Assembly: GCF_040790665.1 (NCBI RefSeq)
Contig: NZ_CP160849.1
Location: forward strand, 1,575,501 to 1,639,500
Length of the DNA stretch: 64,000 bases
Direction: 5' to 3'
DNA from: Sulfitobacter pontiacus
GTDB taxonomy: Bacteria > Pseudomonadota > Alphaproteobacteria > Rhodobacterales > Rhodobacteraceae
This document shows positions 26,338-34,233 of this stretch, in pieces. The notes beneath the pieces were generated by a model. That model worked only from the letters and a program-made list of their open reading frames with translations, was not told where the DNA came from and made no database searches. Position 1 is the stretch's first letter. The number at the start of each line of letters is the position of its first letter. Both the position numbers and the translations under genes were made by a program.

Positions 26338-27588
26338 ATGGCCGCGCCCGGTGAAAACCTGAAGATCAACCCGGATCGTTTGTGGGACAGTCTGATGGAG
26401 ATGGCCAAGATCGGCCCCGGTGTGGCGGGTGGCAACAACCGCCAGACGCTGACCGACGAAGACGCCGAAGGTCGCGCCCTGTTCCAGAAATGGTGCGAGG
26501 AGGCGGGCTGCACCATGGGCCTTGATACGATGGGCAACATGTTCGCGCAGCGCGATGGCACCGACTCCGATGCGCTGCCGGTCTACGTCGGGTCGCATCT
26601 GGATACGCAGCCCACGGGCGGCAAGTATGACGGCGTGCTGGGTGTGCTGGGCGGGCTGGAACTGCTGCGCACGATGAACGATCTGGGGATCAAGACGAAA
26701 CACCCCGTGGTCGTGACCAACTGGACCAACGAAGAGGGCACCCGCTATGCCCCCGCGATGCTGTCGTCTGGCGTTTTTGCTGGCATCCACACGCAGGAAT
26801 GGGCCTATGCCAAGACCGACGCCGAGGGCTTGCGCTTTGGTGACGAGCTCAAGCGGATCGGCTGGCAGGGCGACGAAGAGGTCGGCGCGCGCAAGATGCA
26901 TGCGTTTTTCGAGCTGCACATCGAACAGGGCCCGATCCTGGAGGCCGAAGGCAAGGACATCGGCGTCGTGACCCACGGGCAGGGGCTGTCGTGGACCCAA
27001 GTCACCGTGACCGGTAAGGATGCGCATACCGGATCAACACCGATGCCCATGCGCAAGAATGCGGGGCTTGGCATGGCGCGTATGCTTGAAGCGGTGGACC
27101 AGATCGCATGGTCCCACGCGCCGCATGCGGTTGGTGCCGCCGGGCATATCGAGGTCTACCCGAACTCGCGCAATGTGATCCCGGGGCAGGTGATCTTTAC
27201 CGTCGATTTCCGGTCGCCCGATCTGAGCGTGATCGAGGATATGGAAAAACGCCTGCGCGTCGAGGGTCAGAAGATCGCCGATGACATGGGGCTTGAGGTC
27301 GCTTTTGAAAAGGTCGGTGGCTTTGATCCCGTCGCCTTTGACGAAGGCTGCGTCTCGGCCATCCGTTCCGCGGCAGAGCGGTTGGGATATAGCCATATGG
27401 ACGTCATCTCGGGGGCGGGTCACGATGCCTGCTGGATCAACGGGGTGGCCCCGACCGCAATGGTCATGTGCCCCTGCGTGGATGGGCTGAGCCATAACGA
27501 GGCCGAAGAGATCACCAAGGATTGGGCCAAGGCCGGTGCCGATGTTTTGCTGCATGCGGTGCTGGAAACGGCAGAGATTGTGGGCTGA
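26338..27588 (+). CDS. Zn-dependent N-carbamoyl amidohydrolase (beta-ureidopropionase type)
   Basis: A 416-residue M20-family hydrolase that releases CO2 and ammonia from N-carbamoyl-beta-alanine or related carbamoyl amino acids, the last step of reductive pyrimidine breakdown. Metal ligands are visible in GSHLDTQPTGGKYDG (His, Asp), NEEGTRYAP (Glu), LHIEQGPILE (His) and GAGHDACW (His). The dimerisation domain contains AHTGSTPM. The start at 26338 follows AAAGGA. The length suits HyuC/PydC. The pathway assignment rests on preTA and dihydropyrimidinase on either side; by sequence alone an allantoate amidohydrolase-like role would be possible. Confidence 0.9.
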   Translation: MAAPGENLKINPDRLWDSLMEMAKIGPGVAGGNNRQTLTDEDAEGRALFQKWCEEAGCTMGLDTMGNMFAQRDGTDSDALPVYVGSHLDTQPTGGKYDGVLGVLGGLELLRTMNDLGIKTKHPVVVTNWTNEEGTRYAPAMLSSGVFAGIHTQEWAYAKTDAEGLRFGDELKRIGWQGDEEVGARKMHAFFELHIEQGPILEAEGKDIGVVTHGQGLSWTQVTVTGKDAHTGSTPMPMRKNAGLGMARMLEAVDQIAWSHAPHAVGAAGHIEVYPNSRNVIPGQVIFTVDFRSPDLSVIEDMEKRLRVEGQKIADDMGLEVAFEKVGGFDPVAFDEGCVSAIRSAAERLGYSHMDVISGAGHDACWINGVAPTAMVMCPCVDGLSHNEAEEITKDWAKAGADVLLHAVLETAEIVG

Positions 27589-27617
27589 ACCCGTCGGGGG
27601 CCTGAGCGGGCGTGGCC

Positions 27618-27665
27618 TGGGGGCCAGCCCCCAGACCCCCGGGATTTGGACCATTTGGAAGACAG
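27618..27665 (+). repeat. Composite intergenic element, copy 2
   Basis: A CTGGGGG/CCCCCAG hairpin, then ACCCCCGGGATTTGG, then ACCATTTGGAAGACAG. It is followed by the dihydropyrimidinase start at 27682. Confidence 0.6.
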
Positions 27666-27681
27666 ATAGGGGAGAGGACAG

Positions 27682-29142
27682 ATGAGCAAAGTAATCAAGG
27701 GCGGCATGGTCTGCACGGCGGATCGCACCTGGAAAGCGGATGTGTTGATCGAGGGCGAGATCATCAAGCAGATCGGCGAGGATCTGGTAGGTGACGAATA
27801 TATCGACGCCGAAGGGGCCTATGTCATCCCCGGCGGGATCGATCCCCATACCCATCTGGAGATGCCCTTTATGGGCACCACAGCGGCCGAGACATTCGAG
27901 ACAGGCACCTGGGCCGCCGCCGTGGGCGGGACCACGATGATCGTCGATTTCTGTCTGCCCGGGGCGGACGGGTCGATCAAGAACGCGATCAATGAATGGC
28001 ACCGCAAATCCGCGCCGCAGATCTGTTCGGATGTCGGCTATCACATGGCGATCACCGGCTGGAACGAGAATGTCTTTGACGAGATGAAAGACGCCGTCGA
28101 CATGGGGGTGAATTCGTTCAAACACTTTATGGCCTATAAAGGGGCCTTGATGGTCGAGGATGACGAGATGTTCGCATCCTTCCAGCGCTGTGCCGAACTG
28201 GGGGCGCTGCCGATGGTCCATGCCGAGAACGGCGATCTGGTCGCGGCCTTGCAGGAGAAGTATTTCAATCAGGGGATCACGGGGCCGGAGGGGCATGCCT
28301 ATTCGCGCCCGCCCGAGCTGGAGGGCGAGGCCGCCAACCGCGCGATCACCATTGCCGATGCCGCCGGCGTGCCGCTTTATATCGTGCATGTCTCGTGCGA
28401 GCAGACCCACGAAGCGATCCGCCGTGCCCGGCAAAAGGGGATGCGGGTCTATGGCGAGCCGCTGATCCAGTTCCTGACCCTAGACGAGAGCGAGTATTTC
28501 AACAAAGATTGGGACCACGCCGCACGCCGTGTCATGTCGCCGCCCTTCCGGTCCAAGGATCATCAGGACAGCCTTTGGGCGGGCTTGCAGTCGGGGTCGT
28601 TGCAGGTGGTTGCCACGGATCACGCTGCGTTTTCGACCGAGCAGAAACGCGCGGGCCGCGATGATTTCCGCATCATCCCCAACGGGTCCAACGGGTTGGA
28701 GGAACGTCTGGCGGTGCTCTGGACCGAAGGGGTGGAGACGGGCCGTCTGACGCCCAATGAATTCGTCGCTGCCACCTCGACCAATGTGGCGAAGATCCTG
28801 AATATCTATCCGCGCAAGGGCGCGATTGTCGAAGGCGCCGACGCGGATATCGTGGTATGGGATCCCAAGATCAGCAAGACGATTTCGACGGCGAACCACC
28901 ACTCCATTCTGGATTACAACGTCTTTGAAGGCTTCGAGGTGAAGGCACAGGCGCGCTATACCTTAAGCCGGGGCGAGGTCATCTGGGCCTGGGGGCAGAA
29001 TTCGCAGCCCAACCCCGGACGCGGGCGCTTTGTGCCGCGGCCTGCGTTCCCGTCGGCCAACCTTGCGCTGAGCAAGTGGAAAGAGTTGACTGCGCCGAAA
29101 CTGATCAAACGCGATCCGCTGAACATCCCTGCGGGGATCTGA
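27682..29142 (+). CDS. hydA: Dihydropyrimidinase (D-hydantoinase)
   Basis: A 486-residue binuclear-zinc amidohydrolase that opens dihydrouracil or dihydrothymine to the carbamoyl amino acid. Metal-site residues are HTHLEMPF (His-x-His), the carboxylated Lys153 in FKHFMAYKGAL, His in VHAENGD and in YIVHVSCEQT, and Asp in ATDHAAF. The length and motif order match dihydropyrimidinases. The start follows GGGGAGAGGACAG. It is the second gene of the unit that starts with the carbamoyl hydrolase, and the ABC importer follows. The product of PreTA is the expected substrate; it may also act on hydantoins. Confidence 0.95.
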   Translation: MSKVIKGGMVCTADRTWKADVLIEGEIIKQIGEDLVGDEYIDAEGAYVIPGGIDPHTHLEMPFMGTTAAETFETGTWAAAVGGTTMIVDFCLPGADGSIKNAINEWHRKSAPQICSDVGYHMAITGWNENVFDEMKDAVDMGVNSFKHFMAYKGALMVEDDEMFASFQRCAELGALPMVHAENGDLVAALQEKYFNQGITGPEGHAYSRPPELEGEAANRAITIADAAGVPLYIVHVSCEQTHEAIRRARQKGMRVYGEPLIQFLTLDESEYFNKDWDHAARRVMSPPFRSKDHQDSLWAGLQSGSLQVVATDHAAFSTEQKRAGRDDFRIIPNGSNGLEERLAVLWTEGVETGRLTPNEFVAATSTNVAKILNIYPRKGAIVEGADADIVVWDPKISKTISTANHHSILDYNVFEGFEVKAQARYTLSRGEVIWAWGQNSQPNPGRGRFVPRPAFPSANLALSKWKELTAPKLIKRDPLNIPAGI

Positions 29143-29248
29143 ACGCGGGACTATCAACGCAGCGCGGCGGTTGCGCCGCGCTGCCCTGAAGAAGAAAGAG
29201 GCCAGCATAGATGCGAGCACGTTGTACGGCAGAAGAGGGACGCAGCTT

Positions 29249-30031
29249 ATGAGCACCGCGCCCGTGATCTCGGCCCAGAATCTATCCCTGACATTTGAAA
29301 CCAACGACGGCCCTGTGCATGCGCTGAAAGACGTGTCGCTTGATATCGAGAAAGGCGATTTTGTCAGCTTTATCGGGCCATCGGGCTGCGGCAAGACGAC
29401 GTTTCTGCGCTGTATGGCGGACCTTGAGCAGCCAACGGGTGGTGAGATCACTGTCAATGGCGTGAGCGCTGCCGAGGCGCGGCGGGCGCGGGCCTATGGT
29501 TATGTATTTCAGGCGGCGGGGCTTTATCCCTGGCGGACGATTGGCGGCAATATCCGGCTGCCGCTTGAAATTATGGGGTATTCCAAGGTCGATCAGGCGG
29601 CGCGGGTTCGCCAAGTGTTGGAGCTGGTGGAGCTGGCAGGGTTCGAGCGCAAGTTCCCTTGGCAGCTGTCGGGTGGGATGCAGCAACGGGCCTCGATCGC
29701 GCGGGCGCTGGCGTTTGATGCGGATATCTTGCTGATGGATGAACCCTTTGGCGCGCTGGACGAGATCGTGCGCGACCATTTGAATGAACAGCTGCTACGC
29801 CTGTGGGCGCGCACACAAAAGACCATCGCTTTTGTCACCCACTCCATCCCGGAGGCGGTGTATCTGAGCACCAAGATCGTGGTGATGAGCCCGCGCCCCG
29901 GACGGATCGCCGATGTCATTGAAAGCCCTTTGCCGAAAGAGCGCCCCTTGGATATTCGCGAAACGCCCGAGTTTCTGGAGATCGCGCATCGGGTGCGTGA
30001 TGGGCTGCGGGCAGGGCATGCGGATGATTGA
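29249..30031 (+). CDS. ABC importer ATP-binding protein (nitrate/taurine/pyrimidine-precursor type)
   Basis: A 260-residue ATPase. Walker A is GPSGCGKTT, the Q-loop YVFQAAGLYPWRTIGGN, the signature LSGGMQQRASIARAL, and Walker B ILLMDEPFGALDE. FVTHSIPEAVYLSTKIVVMSPRPGRI is the standard H-loop region of SsuB/TauB/ThiZ-type transporters. The start at 29249 is preceded by AGAAGAGGGACGC; a longer in-frame reading adds 26 unrelated residues. It works with the two permeases and the binding protein that follow. The locus indicates uptake of a pyrimidine, hydantoin or carbamoyl compound. Confidence 0.93.
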   Translation: MSTAPVISAQNLSLTFETNDGPVHALKDVSLDIEKGDFVSFIGPSGCGKTTFLRCMADLEQPTGGEITVNGVSAAEARRARAYGYVFQAAGLYPWRTIGGNIRLPLEIMGYSKVDQAARVRQVLELVELAGFERKFPWQLSGGMQQRASIARALAFDADILLMDEPFGALDEIVRDHLNEQLLRLWARTQKTIAFVTHSIPEAVYLSTKIVVMSPRPGRIADVIESPLPKERPLDIRETPEFLEIAHRVRDGLRAGHADD

Positions 30032-30059
30032 TCGCGTGCCCGCTGCAGCCCGGCCCTTC

Positions 30060-30092
30060 GGGGAGGATTTTCAGACCATCTGGAAGCAGGGG
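30060..30092 (+). repeat. Composite intergenic element, copy 3
   Basis: A short CCC-TTC-GGG hairpin just upstream, then GGAGGATTTTCAG, then ACCATCTGGAAGCAGG. The first permease starts at 30101. Confidence 0.5.
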
Positions 30093-30100
30093 GGCGCGCG

Positions 30101-30967
30101 ATGAGGTCGAGCTTCTTGCCTGTCCTGACGGTGGTCGGAGTCTTGTTTGCGCTGTGGTATGCGGCGGCGGTCTGGTTGAATTCGGACTGGACCTATGACA
30201 AGGCCACACGGTCGGGCGAGACGGTGACCGCCACGTCTTTGGTCGCGGATACCTGGGCGCAGAAAAAGCCCAAACTGCCCGCGCCGCATCAGGTCGCGTC
30301 AGAGATCTGGGACACGACGGTGATGAAAAAGATCACGTCGAAGCGGTCCTTGGTCTATCATTCCTGGATCACGCTCAGCGCGACCCTGCTGGGCTTTGGC
30401 ATGGGGACTTTGCTGGGGGTGTTGTTGGCGGTGGGGATCGTGTTCAACCGCGTGATGGATATGTCGGTGATGCCTTGGGTGATCGCCAGCCAGACCATTC
30501 CCATTCTGGCAATCGCGCCGATGATCATTGTGGTGCTGAACGCCGTGGGCGTGTCGGGGCTGCTGCCGAAAGCGATGATCAGCATGTATCTGTCGTTCTT
30601 CCCCGTCGTTGTCGGCATGGTGAAAGGGTTGCGCAGCCCTGACCAGATGCAGCTGGATCAGATGCGCACCTGGCATGCCAATGCGGGCCAGACCTTCTGG
30701 AAGCTGCGGTTGCCTGCGTCGATGCCGTATTTCTTTACCTCGCTCAAGATCGCGATGGCTGCGTCGCTGGTGGGGGCCATCATTGGTGAGCTGCCAACGG
30801 GTGCCGTGGCGGGTCTGGGGGCGCGGTTGTTGGCTGGCAGCTACTATGGCCAGACGATCCAGATCTGGAGCGCGTTGATCATGGCGGCGGCCTTGGCGGC
30901 GTTGCTGGTGGGGATCATCGGCTTGATCCAGCGTGTGACATTGAAACGGATGGGGGTGGCGCGATGA
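30101..30967 (+). CDS. ABC importer permease 1
   Basis: A 288-residue inner-membrane subunit of the BPD-transport (SsuC/TauC-like) fold. An N-terminal helix (VLTVVGVLFALWYAAAVWL) is followed by a soluble stretch of about 60 residues and then about five helices. The coupling motif is near MRTWHANAGQTFWKLRLPASMPYFFTSLKIA, the EAA-type loop. The unusual soluble insertion after the first helix (residues 25-85) distinguishes it from the second permease. The last four bases overlap the next gene (ATGA). Confidence 0.92.
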   Translation: MRSSFLPVLTVVGVLFALWYAAAVWLNSDWTYDKATRSGETVTATSLVADTWAQKKPKLPAPHQVASEIWDTTVMKKITSKRSLVYHSWITLSATLLGFGMGTLLGVLLAVGIVFNRVMDMSVMPWVIASQTIPILAIAPMIIVVLNAVGVSGLLPKAMISMYLSFFPVVVGMVKGLRSPDQMQLDQMRTWHANAGQTFWKLRLPASMPYFFTSLKIAMAASLVGAIIGELPTGAVAGLGARLLAGSYYGQTIQIWSALIMAAALAALLVGIIGLIQRVTLKRMGVAR

Positions 30968-31803
30968 TCTGGCTGGTTTTTGCCGCAGTGGCCTGGGCCT
31001 TTGGCATGTGGGTCAACATCCGGTTGGCGCGATTGCGGCCGGCCCGCTGGGTGTCCCTTGCAGCGCCCTTGGTTTTTGGCGCGACGCTGATCGCTGTCTG
31101 GGAGGGCATTGTGCGCGGGCTCGAGATTTCGCAGGTCTTGCTGCCTGCGCCGTCGCTGATTGCCCTGCGCCTGGTGTCATCGCTTGATATCCTTTGGGTG
31201 GATTTCGTGCAGACCGTGCTGAAGGGCGCGTTGTCGGGCTATGTGCTGGGCTGTGGTGCGGCCTTTTTGATCGCCGTTGCGATTGACCGTTTCCCCTTCT
31301 TGCAACGGGGGCTTTTGCCGGTAGGGAACTTTGTGGCCGCGCTGCCGGTGATCGGGATGGCCCCGATTCTGGTGATGTGGTTCGGCTTTGACTGGCAGTC
31401 CAAGGCCGCCGTGGTCGTGGTCATGGTGTTCTTTCCGATGCTGGTGAACACGGTGCAGGGCTTGCAAGCCACCGACGCCATGCAGCGCGATCTGATGCGG
31501 ACCTATGCGGCCAGCTATTGGGCGACGCTGTTCAAGCTGCGCTTGCCTGCCGCGATGCCTTTCGTGTTCAATGGGCTGAAGATCGGCACGACCCTTGCCT
31601 TGATCGGGGCGATTGTTGCTGAATTTTTCGGCTCTCCTGTGCGGGGGATGGGGTTTCGGATCTCTACCTCGGTGGGCCAGCTTGCGCTTGATCTGGTCTG
31701 GGCCGAGATTGTTGTCGCGGCGATTGCCGGGTCCGCATTCTACGGCGCGATGTCATTGTTTGAACGGCGGGTGACCTTTTGGCACCCGAGCCAGCGGAAC
31801 TAA
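30964..31803 (+). CDS. ABC importer permease 2
   Basis: A 279-residue membrane protein paralogous to the preceding permease. It has six or seven hydrophobic segments, with VIGMAPILVMWFGFDWQSKA in the middle and the EAA-type coupling loop MRTYAASYWATLFKLRLPAAMPFVFNGLKIG. Two different permeases with one ATPase imply a heterodimeric channel, as in ThiX/RibX-type pyrimidine-precursor transporters. It is translationally coupled to the first permease. The binding-protein gene follows after 47 bases. Confidence 0.92.
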   Translation: MIWLVFAAVAWAFGMWVNIRLARLRPARWVSLAAPLVFGATLIAVWEGIVRGLEISQVLLPAPSLIALRLVSSLDILWVDFVQTVLKGALSGYVLGCGAAFLIAVAIDRFPFLQRGLLPVGNFVAALPVIGMAPILVMWFGFDWQSKAAVVVVMVFFPMLVNTVQGLQATDAMQRDLMRTYAASYWATLFKLRLPAAMPFVFNGLKIGTTLALIGAIVAEFFGSPVRGMGFRISTSVGQLALDLVWAEIVVAAIAGSAFYGAMSLFERRVTFWHPSQRN

Positions 31804-31850
31804 CGCGGAACTAACCAAGACGACCAACCAACCAAGAGGGAGATATAAAA

Positions 31851-32840
31851 ATGAAAAAACTATCAACATATGTCGCCGGGGCCGCTGTGGGCCTGATGGG
31901 GACCATGGCCCAAGCGGCGGATGATGTGACGCTTCAGCTGAAGTGGGTCACGCAGGCGCAGTTCGCGGGCTATTATGTGGCGCAGGACAAAGGGTTCTAT
32001 GACGAAGAAGATCTAAACGTCACGATCAAGCCGGGCGGTCCGGATATTGCGCCGACACAGGTGCTGGCCGGTGGTGGTGCCGATGTCGCCGTTGAATGGA
32101 TGCCCGCCGCTTTGGCCGCGCGCGAGAAGGGCCTGCCGATGGTGAACATCGCGCAGCCGTTCAAATCCTCGGGCATGATGCTGACCTGCCGCAAGGATGC
32201 CGGGATCGAGACCACGGATGACTTCAAGGGCAAGACGTTGGGCGTCTGGTTCTTTGGCAACGAATTCCCCTTTCTCAGCTGGATGAGCAAGCTTGAGCTG
32301 CCCACCGAAGGAGGTGAGGATGGTGTGACCGTGCTGAAACAAGGCTTTAACGTGGATCCGCTGCTGCAAAATCAGGCCGCCTGCGTGTCGACCATGACCT
32401 ATAATGAATACTGGCAGGTGATCGACGCAGGTCTGACGCCGGATGATCTGAACGTGTTCAAATACGAAGAGCAGGGCGTTGCCACATTGGAAGACGGGCT
32501 TTACGCGCTGGAAGAGAACCTTGCCGATCCGGCCTTCGAGGACAAGATGGTGCGCTTTGTGCGGGCCTCTATGAAGGGCTGGAAATACGCCGAGGAAAAC
32601 CCCGATGAAGCGGCGGAAATCGTGTTGGACAACGATGCCTCCGGTGCGCAAACCGAAGAGCATCAGAAACGCATGATGGGCGAAGTGGCCAAGCTGACCG
32701 CAGGCAGCAACGGCGCGCTGGACGAGACGGATTACGAGCGGACCGTGCAATCGCTGCTGTCCGGTGGGTCGGACCCCGTCATCACGGTAGAGCCGTCGGG
32801 CGCATGGACCCATGCGATCACCGACAAAGCCTTGAACTAA
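31851..32840 (+). CDS. ABC importer periplasmic substrate-binding protein (NMT1/THI5-like)
   Basis: A 329-residue exported binding protein. A signal peptide (MKKLSTYVAGAAVGLMGTMAQA) is followed by DDVTLQLKWVTQAQFAGYYVAQDKGFYDEE, the hallmark N-terminus of the NMT1/THI5-like family, and by GGPDIAPTQVLAGGGADVAVEW. The family binds thiamine-pyrimidine precursors, riboflavin, nitrate or sulfonates. Here the catabolic neighbours point to a pyrimidine or a hydantoin-like ligand, an inference from context. The start has GAGGGAGATATAAAA upstream. A strong terminator 49 bases after the stop ends the operon. Confidence 0.9.
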   Translation: MKKLSTYVAGAAVGLMGTMAQAADDVTLQLKWVTQAQFAGYYVAQDKGFYDEEDLNVTIKPGGPDIAPTQVLAGGGADVAVEWMPAALAAREKGLPMVNIAQPFKSSGMMLTCRKDAGIETTDDFKGKTLGVWFFGNEFPFLSWMSKLELPTEGGEDGVTVLKQGFNVDPLLQNQAACVSTMTYNEYWQVIDAGLTPDDLNVFKYEEQGVATLEDGLYALEENLADPAFEDKMVRFVRASMKGWKYAEENPDEAAEIVLDNDASGAQTEEHQKRMMGEVAKLTAGSNGALDETDYERTVQSLLSGGSDPVITVEPSGAWTHAITDKALN

Positions 32841-32888
32841 GGCGCGCTGAACTACGGGGACACGTCCCCGACACAGTGCAGAAATGCG

Positions 32889-32918
32889 AAGGGGCTGGCA
32901 GCGATGCCAGCCCCTTTT
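32889..32918. terminator. Bidirectional terminator between ABC operon and L,D-transpeptidase
   Basis: An eleven-base stem, AAGGGGCTGGC with GCCAGCCCCTT, loop AGCGAT, with short A and T tracts on either side. It serves both converging units. Confidence 0.9.
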
Positions 32919-32942
32919 GCGTGGTGGGTAACGTCAGCGGTG

Positions 32943-33494
32943 TTAAAGCACCGTGACCTTGGTGCCGATGGGCACACGTTGGTACAGGTCTTTGACGTGT
33001 TCGTTCAGCATGCGGATACACCCGTTCGAGACAGAGCGCCCGATGCTGCTGGGTTGGGTGGTGCCGTGGATGCGGAAATATGTATCGCGGCCGTTCTGGA
33101 ACAGATAGAGCGCGCGCGCCCCCAGCGGATTGGACGGGCCACCGGGTTGCGCATCGGTATTGCCGATGAACCGCGCATAGGTCTTGGGCTCTCGTTCGAT
33201 CATCTCGTCCGTGGGGCGCCAGGTGGGCCATTCCTTTTTGACATCGATCGTCGCGGTGCCGGTAAACTCCAGCCCCGCCTTGCCGACGCCCACACCGTAT
33301 CGCATGGCCTGACCGGGGGCGGTCACCAGATACAGGTAGTGGCTGCGGGGCAGGATCAGCAGCTCGCCCACGGCATATTGTGGTTTGATCGACACCATTT
33401 GCGGCGTGGGGTCATAGGCGGCACCCGCGGCAAACAGCGCGTGGGGAAAGGCGAGGGCGGCCAAAGAACCTGCGATAAACTGACGGCGGCGCAT
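32943..33494 (-). CDS. L,D-transpeptidase (YkuD domain), Tat-type signal
   Basis: A 183-residue periplasmic enzyme that makes 3-3 cross-links in peptidoglycan or anchors proteins to it. The N-terminus MRRRQFIAGSLAALAFPHALFA resembles a twin-arginine signal. The YkuD domain (about residues 45-183) ends in the catalytic block, with His143 in FRIHGT and Cys159 in SVSNGCIRM; the Ser-Asn-Gly-Cys order is the common variant of S-H-G-C. The start at 33494 follows AAAGGAGCCCCCC. An upstream ATG would put 37 unrelated residues before the signal. Confidence 0.92.
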   Translation of the reverse strand: MRRRQFIAGSLAALAFPHALFAAGAAYDPTPQMVSIKPQYAVGELLILPRSHYLYLVTAPGQAMRYGVGVGKAGLEFTGTATIDVKKEWPTWRPTDEMIEREPKTYARFIGNTDAQPGGPSNPLGARALYLFQNGRDTYFRIHGTTQPSSIGRSVSNGCIRMLNEHVKDLYQRVPIGTKVTVL

Positions 33495-33563
33495 GGGGGG
33501 CTCCTTTAGGATGTGATGACGGTATTTTGCCCCTTGGGTTGTGTTTGGCAACCCTGAGGACAT

Positions 33564-33596
33564 AAAAAAACCGGCTGTCCCGTGAGGGTCAGCCGG
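33564..33596 (-). terminator. Terminator of the second cspA
   Basis: On the minus strand CCGGCTG pairs with CAGCCGG, followed by TTTTTTT. It lies just after the csp stop. Confidence 0.85.
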
Positions 33597-33631
33597 CAAA
33601 TTCATCCTGCGGGCCTAAGGCCCTGCATGGC

Positions 33632-33838
33632 TTATGCCAGTGCGATGTTCGACGCGGATTCGCGGCCGTCACGGCCAGCTTCGATGTCGAATGTCACTTT
33701 CTGGTTGTCGGCCAGACCGGTCAGGCCTGCGCGCTCAACAGCGGAGATGTGTACGAATACATCTTTGCTGCCGCCATCGGGTGCGATAAAGCCGAAGCCT
33801 TTTGTTGTGTTGAACCATTTTACGGTGCCAGTGGCCAT
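33632..33838 (-). CDS. cspA: CspA-family cold-shock protein (copy 2)
   Basis: A 68-residue cold-shock protein, with RNP1 KGFGFIAP and RNP2 DVFVHIS. It is 63/68 identical to the copy at 22379-22585, on the same strand about 11 kb away, and each has its own terminator. The intergenic and terminator sequences differ, so this is an old duplication rather than a recent repeat. The start is preceded by GAGGAGACTACGGAT. About 395 bases of non-coding DNA upstream may hold a long cold-responsive leader. Confidence 0.97.
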   Translation of the reverse strand: MATGTVKWFNTTKGFGFIAPDGGSKDVFVHISAVERAGLTGLADNQKVTFDIEAGRDGRESASNIALA

Positions 33839-34233
33839 ATCCGTAGTCTCCTCTAGTATGCCATCCGCGTCGTGCGATGGCTTGGCGTTGTCGGTCTGGA
33901 TCGAAGTCTGAACGCCGTATGAGGGAGACAGTTGGTCGAAAAAGAATAACGTTAGCCATTCGGATATGGCAGGTCGTGGGGATTCGCGCAAGGGGCTGTC
34001 AATGGGCCTTGAAAAACAGGCCGTTCCTTGCTGATTCCGGCACATTTGCGCCTTATTCTTCGGAGAGGCAAGGTGAAACCCTAACCCGCATTGGCAGAGG
34101 CAGCGGGACAAAGGGTTAACGGATTGGCCGAAATTGCCTAACTGCTGACAGATTCATCTGCGATTTTGCTCCGAGCCATAAGAGAATTTAACCAGTCCCC
34201 CTTCTGCCGACACGACAACGAGTGAGCCACCGT
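33839..34233. other. Intergenic region between divergent cspA and response regulator
   Basis: No convincing gene in 395 bases. The left part should contain the csp leader and promoter (minus strand), the right part the regulator promoter. An ORF that extends cspA upstream through this region has no domain. I found no recognisable small RNA or riboswitch. Confidence 0.6.
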
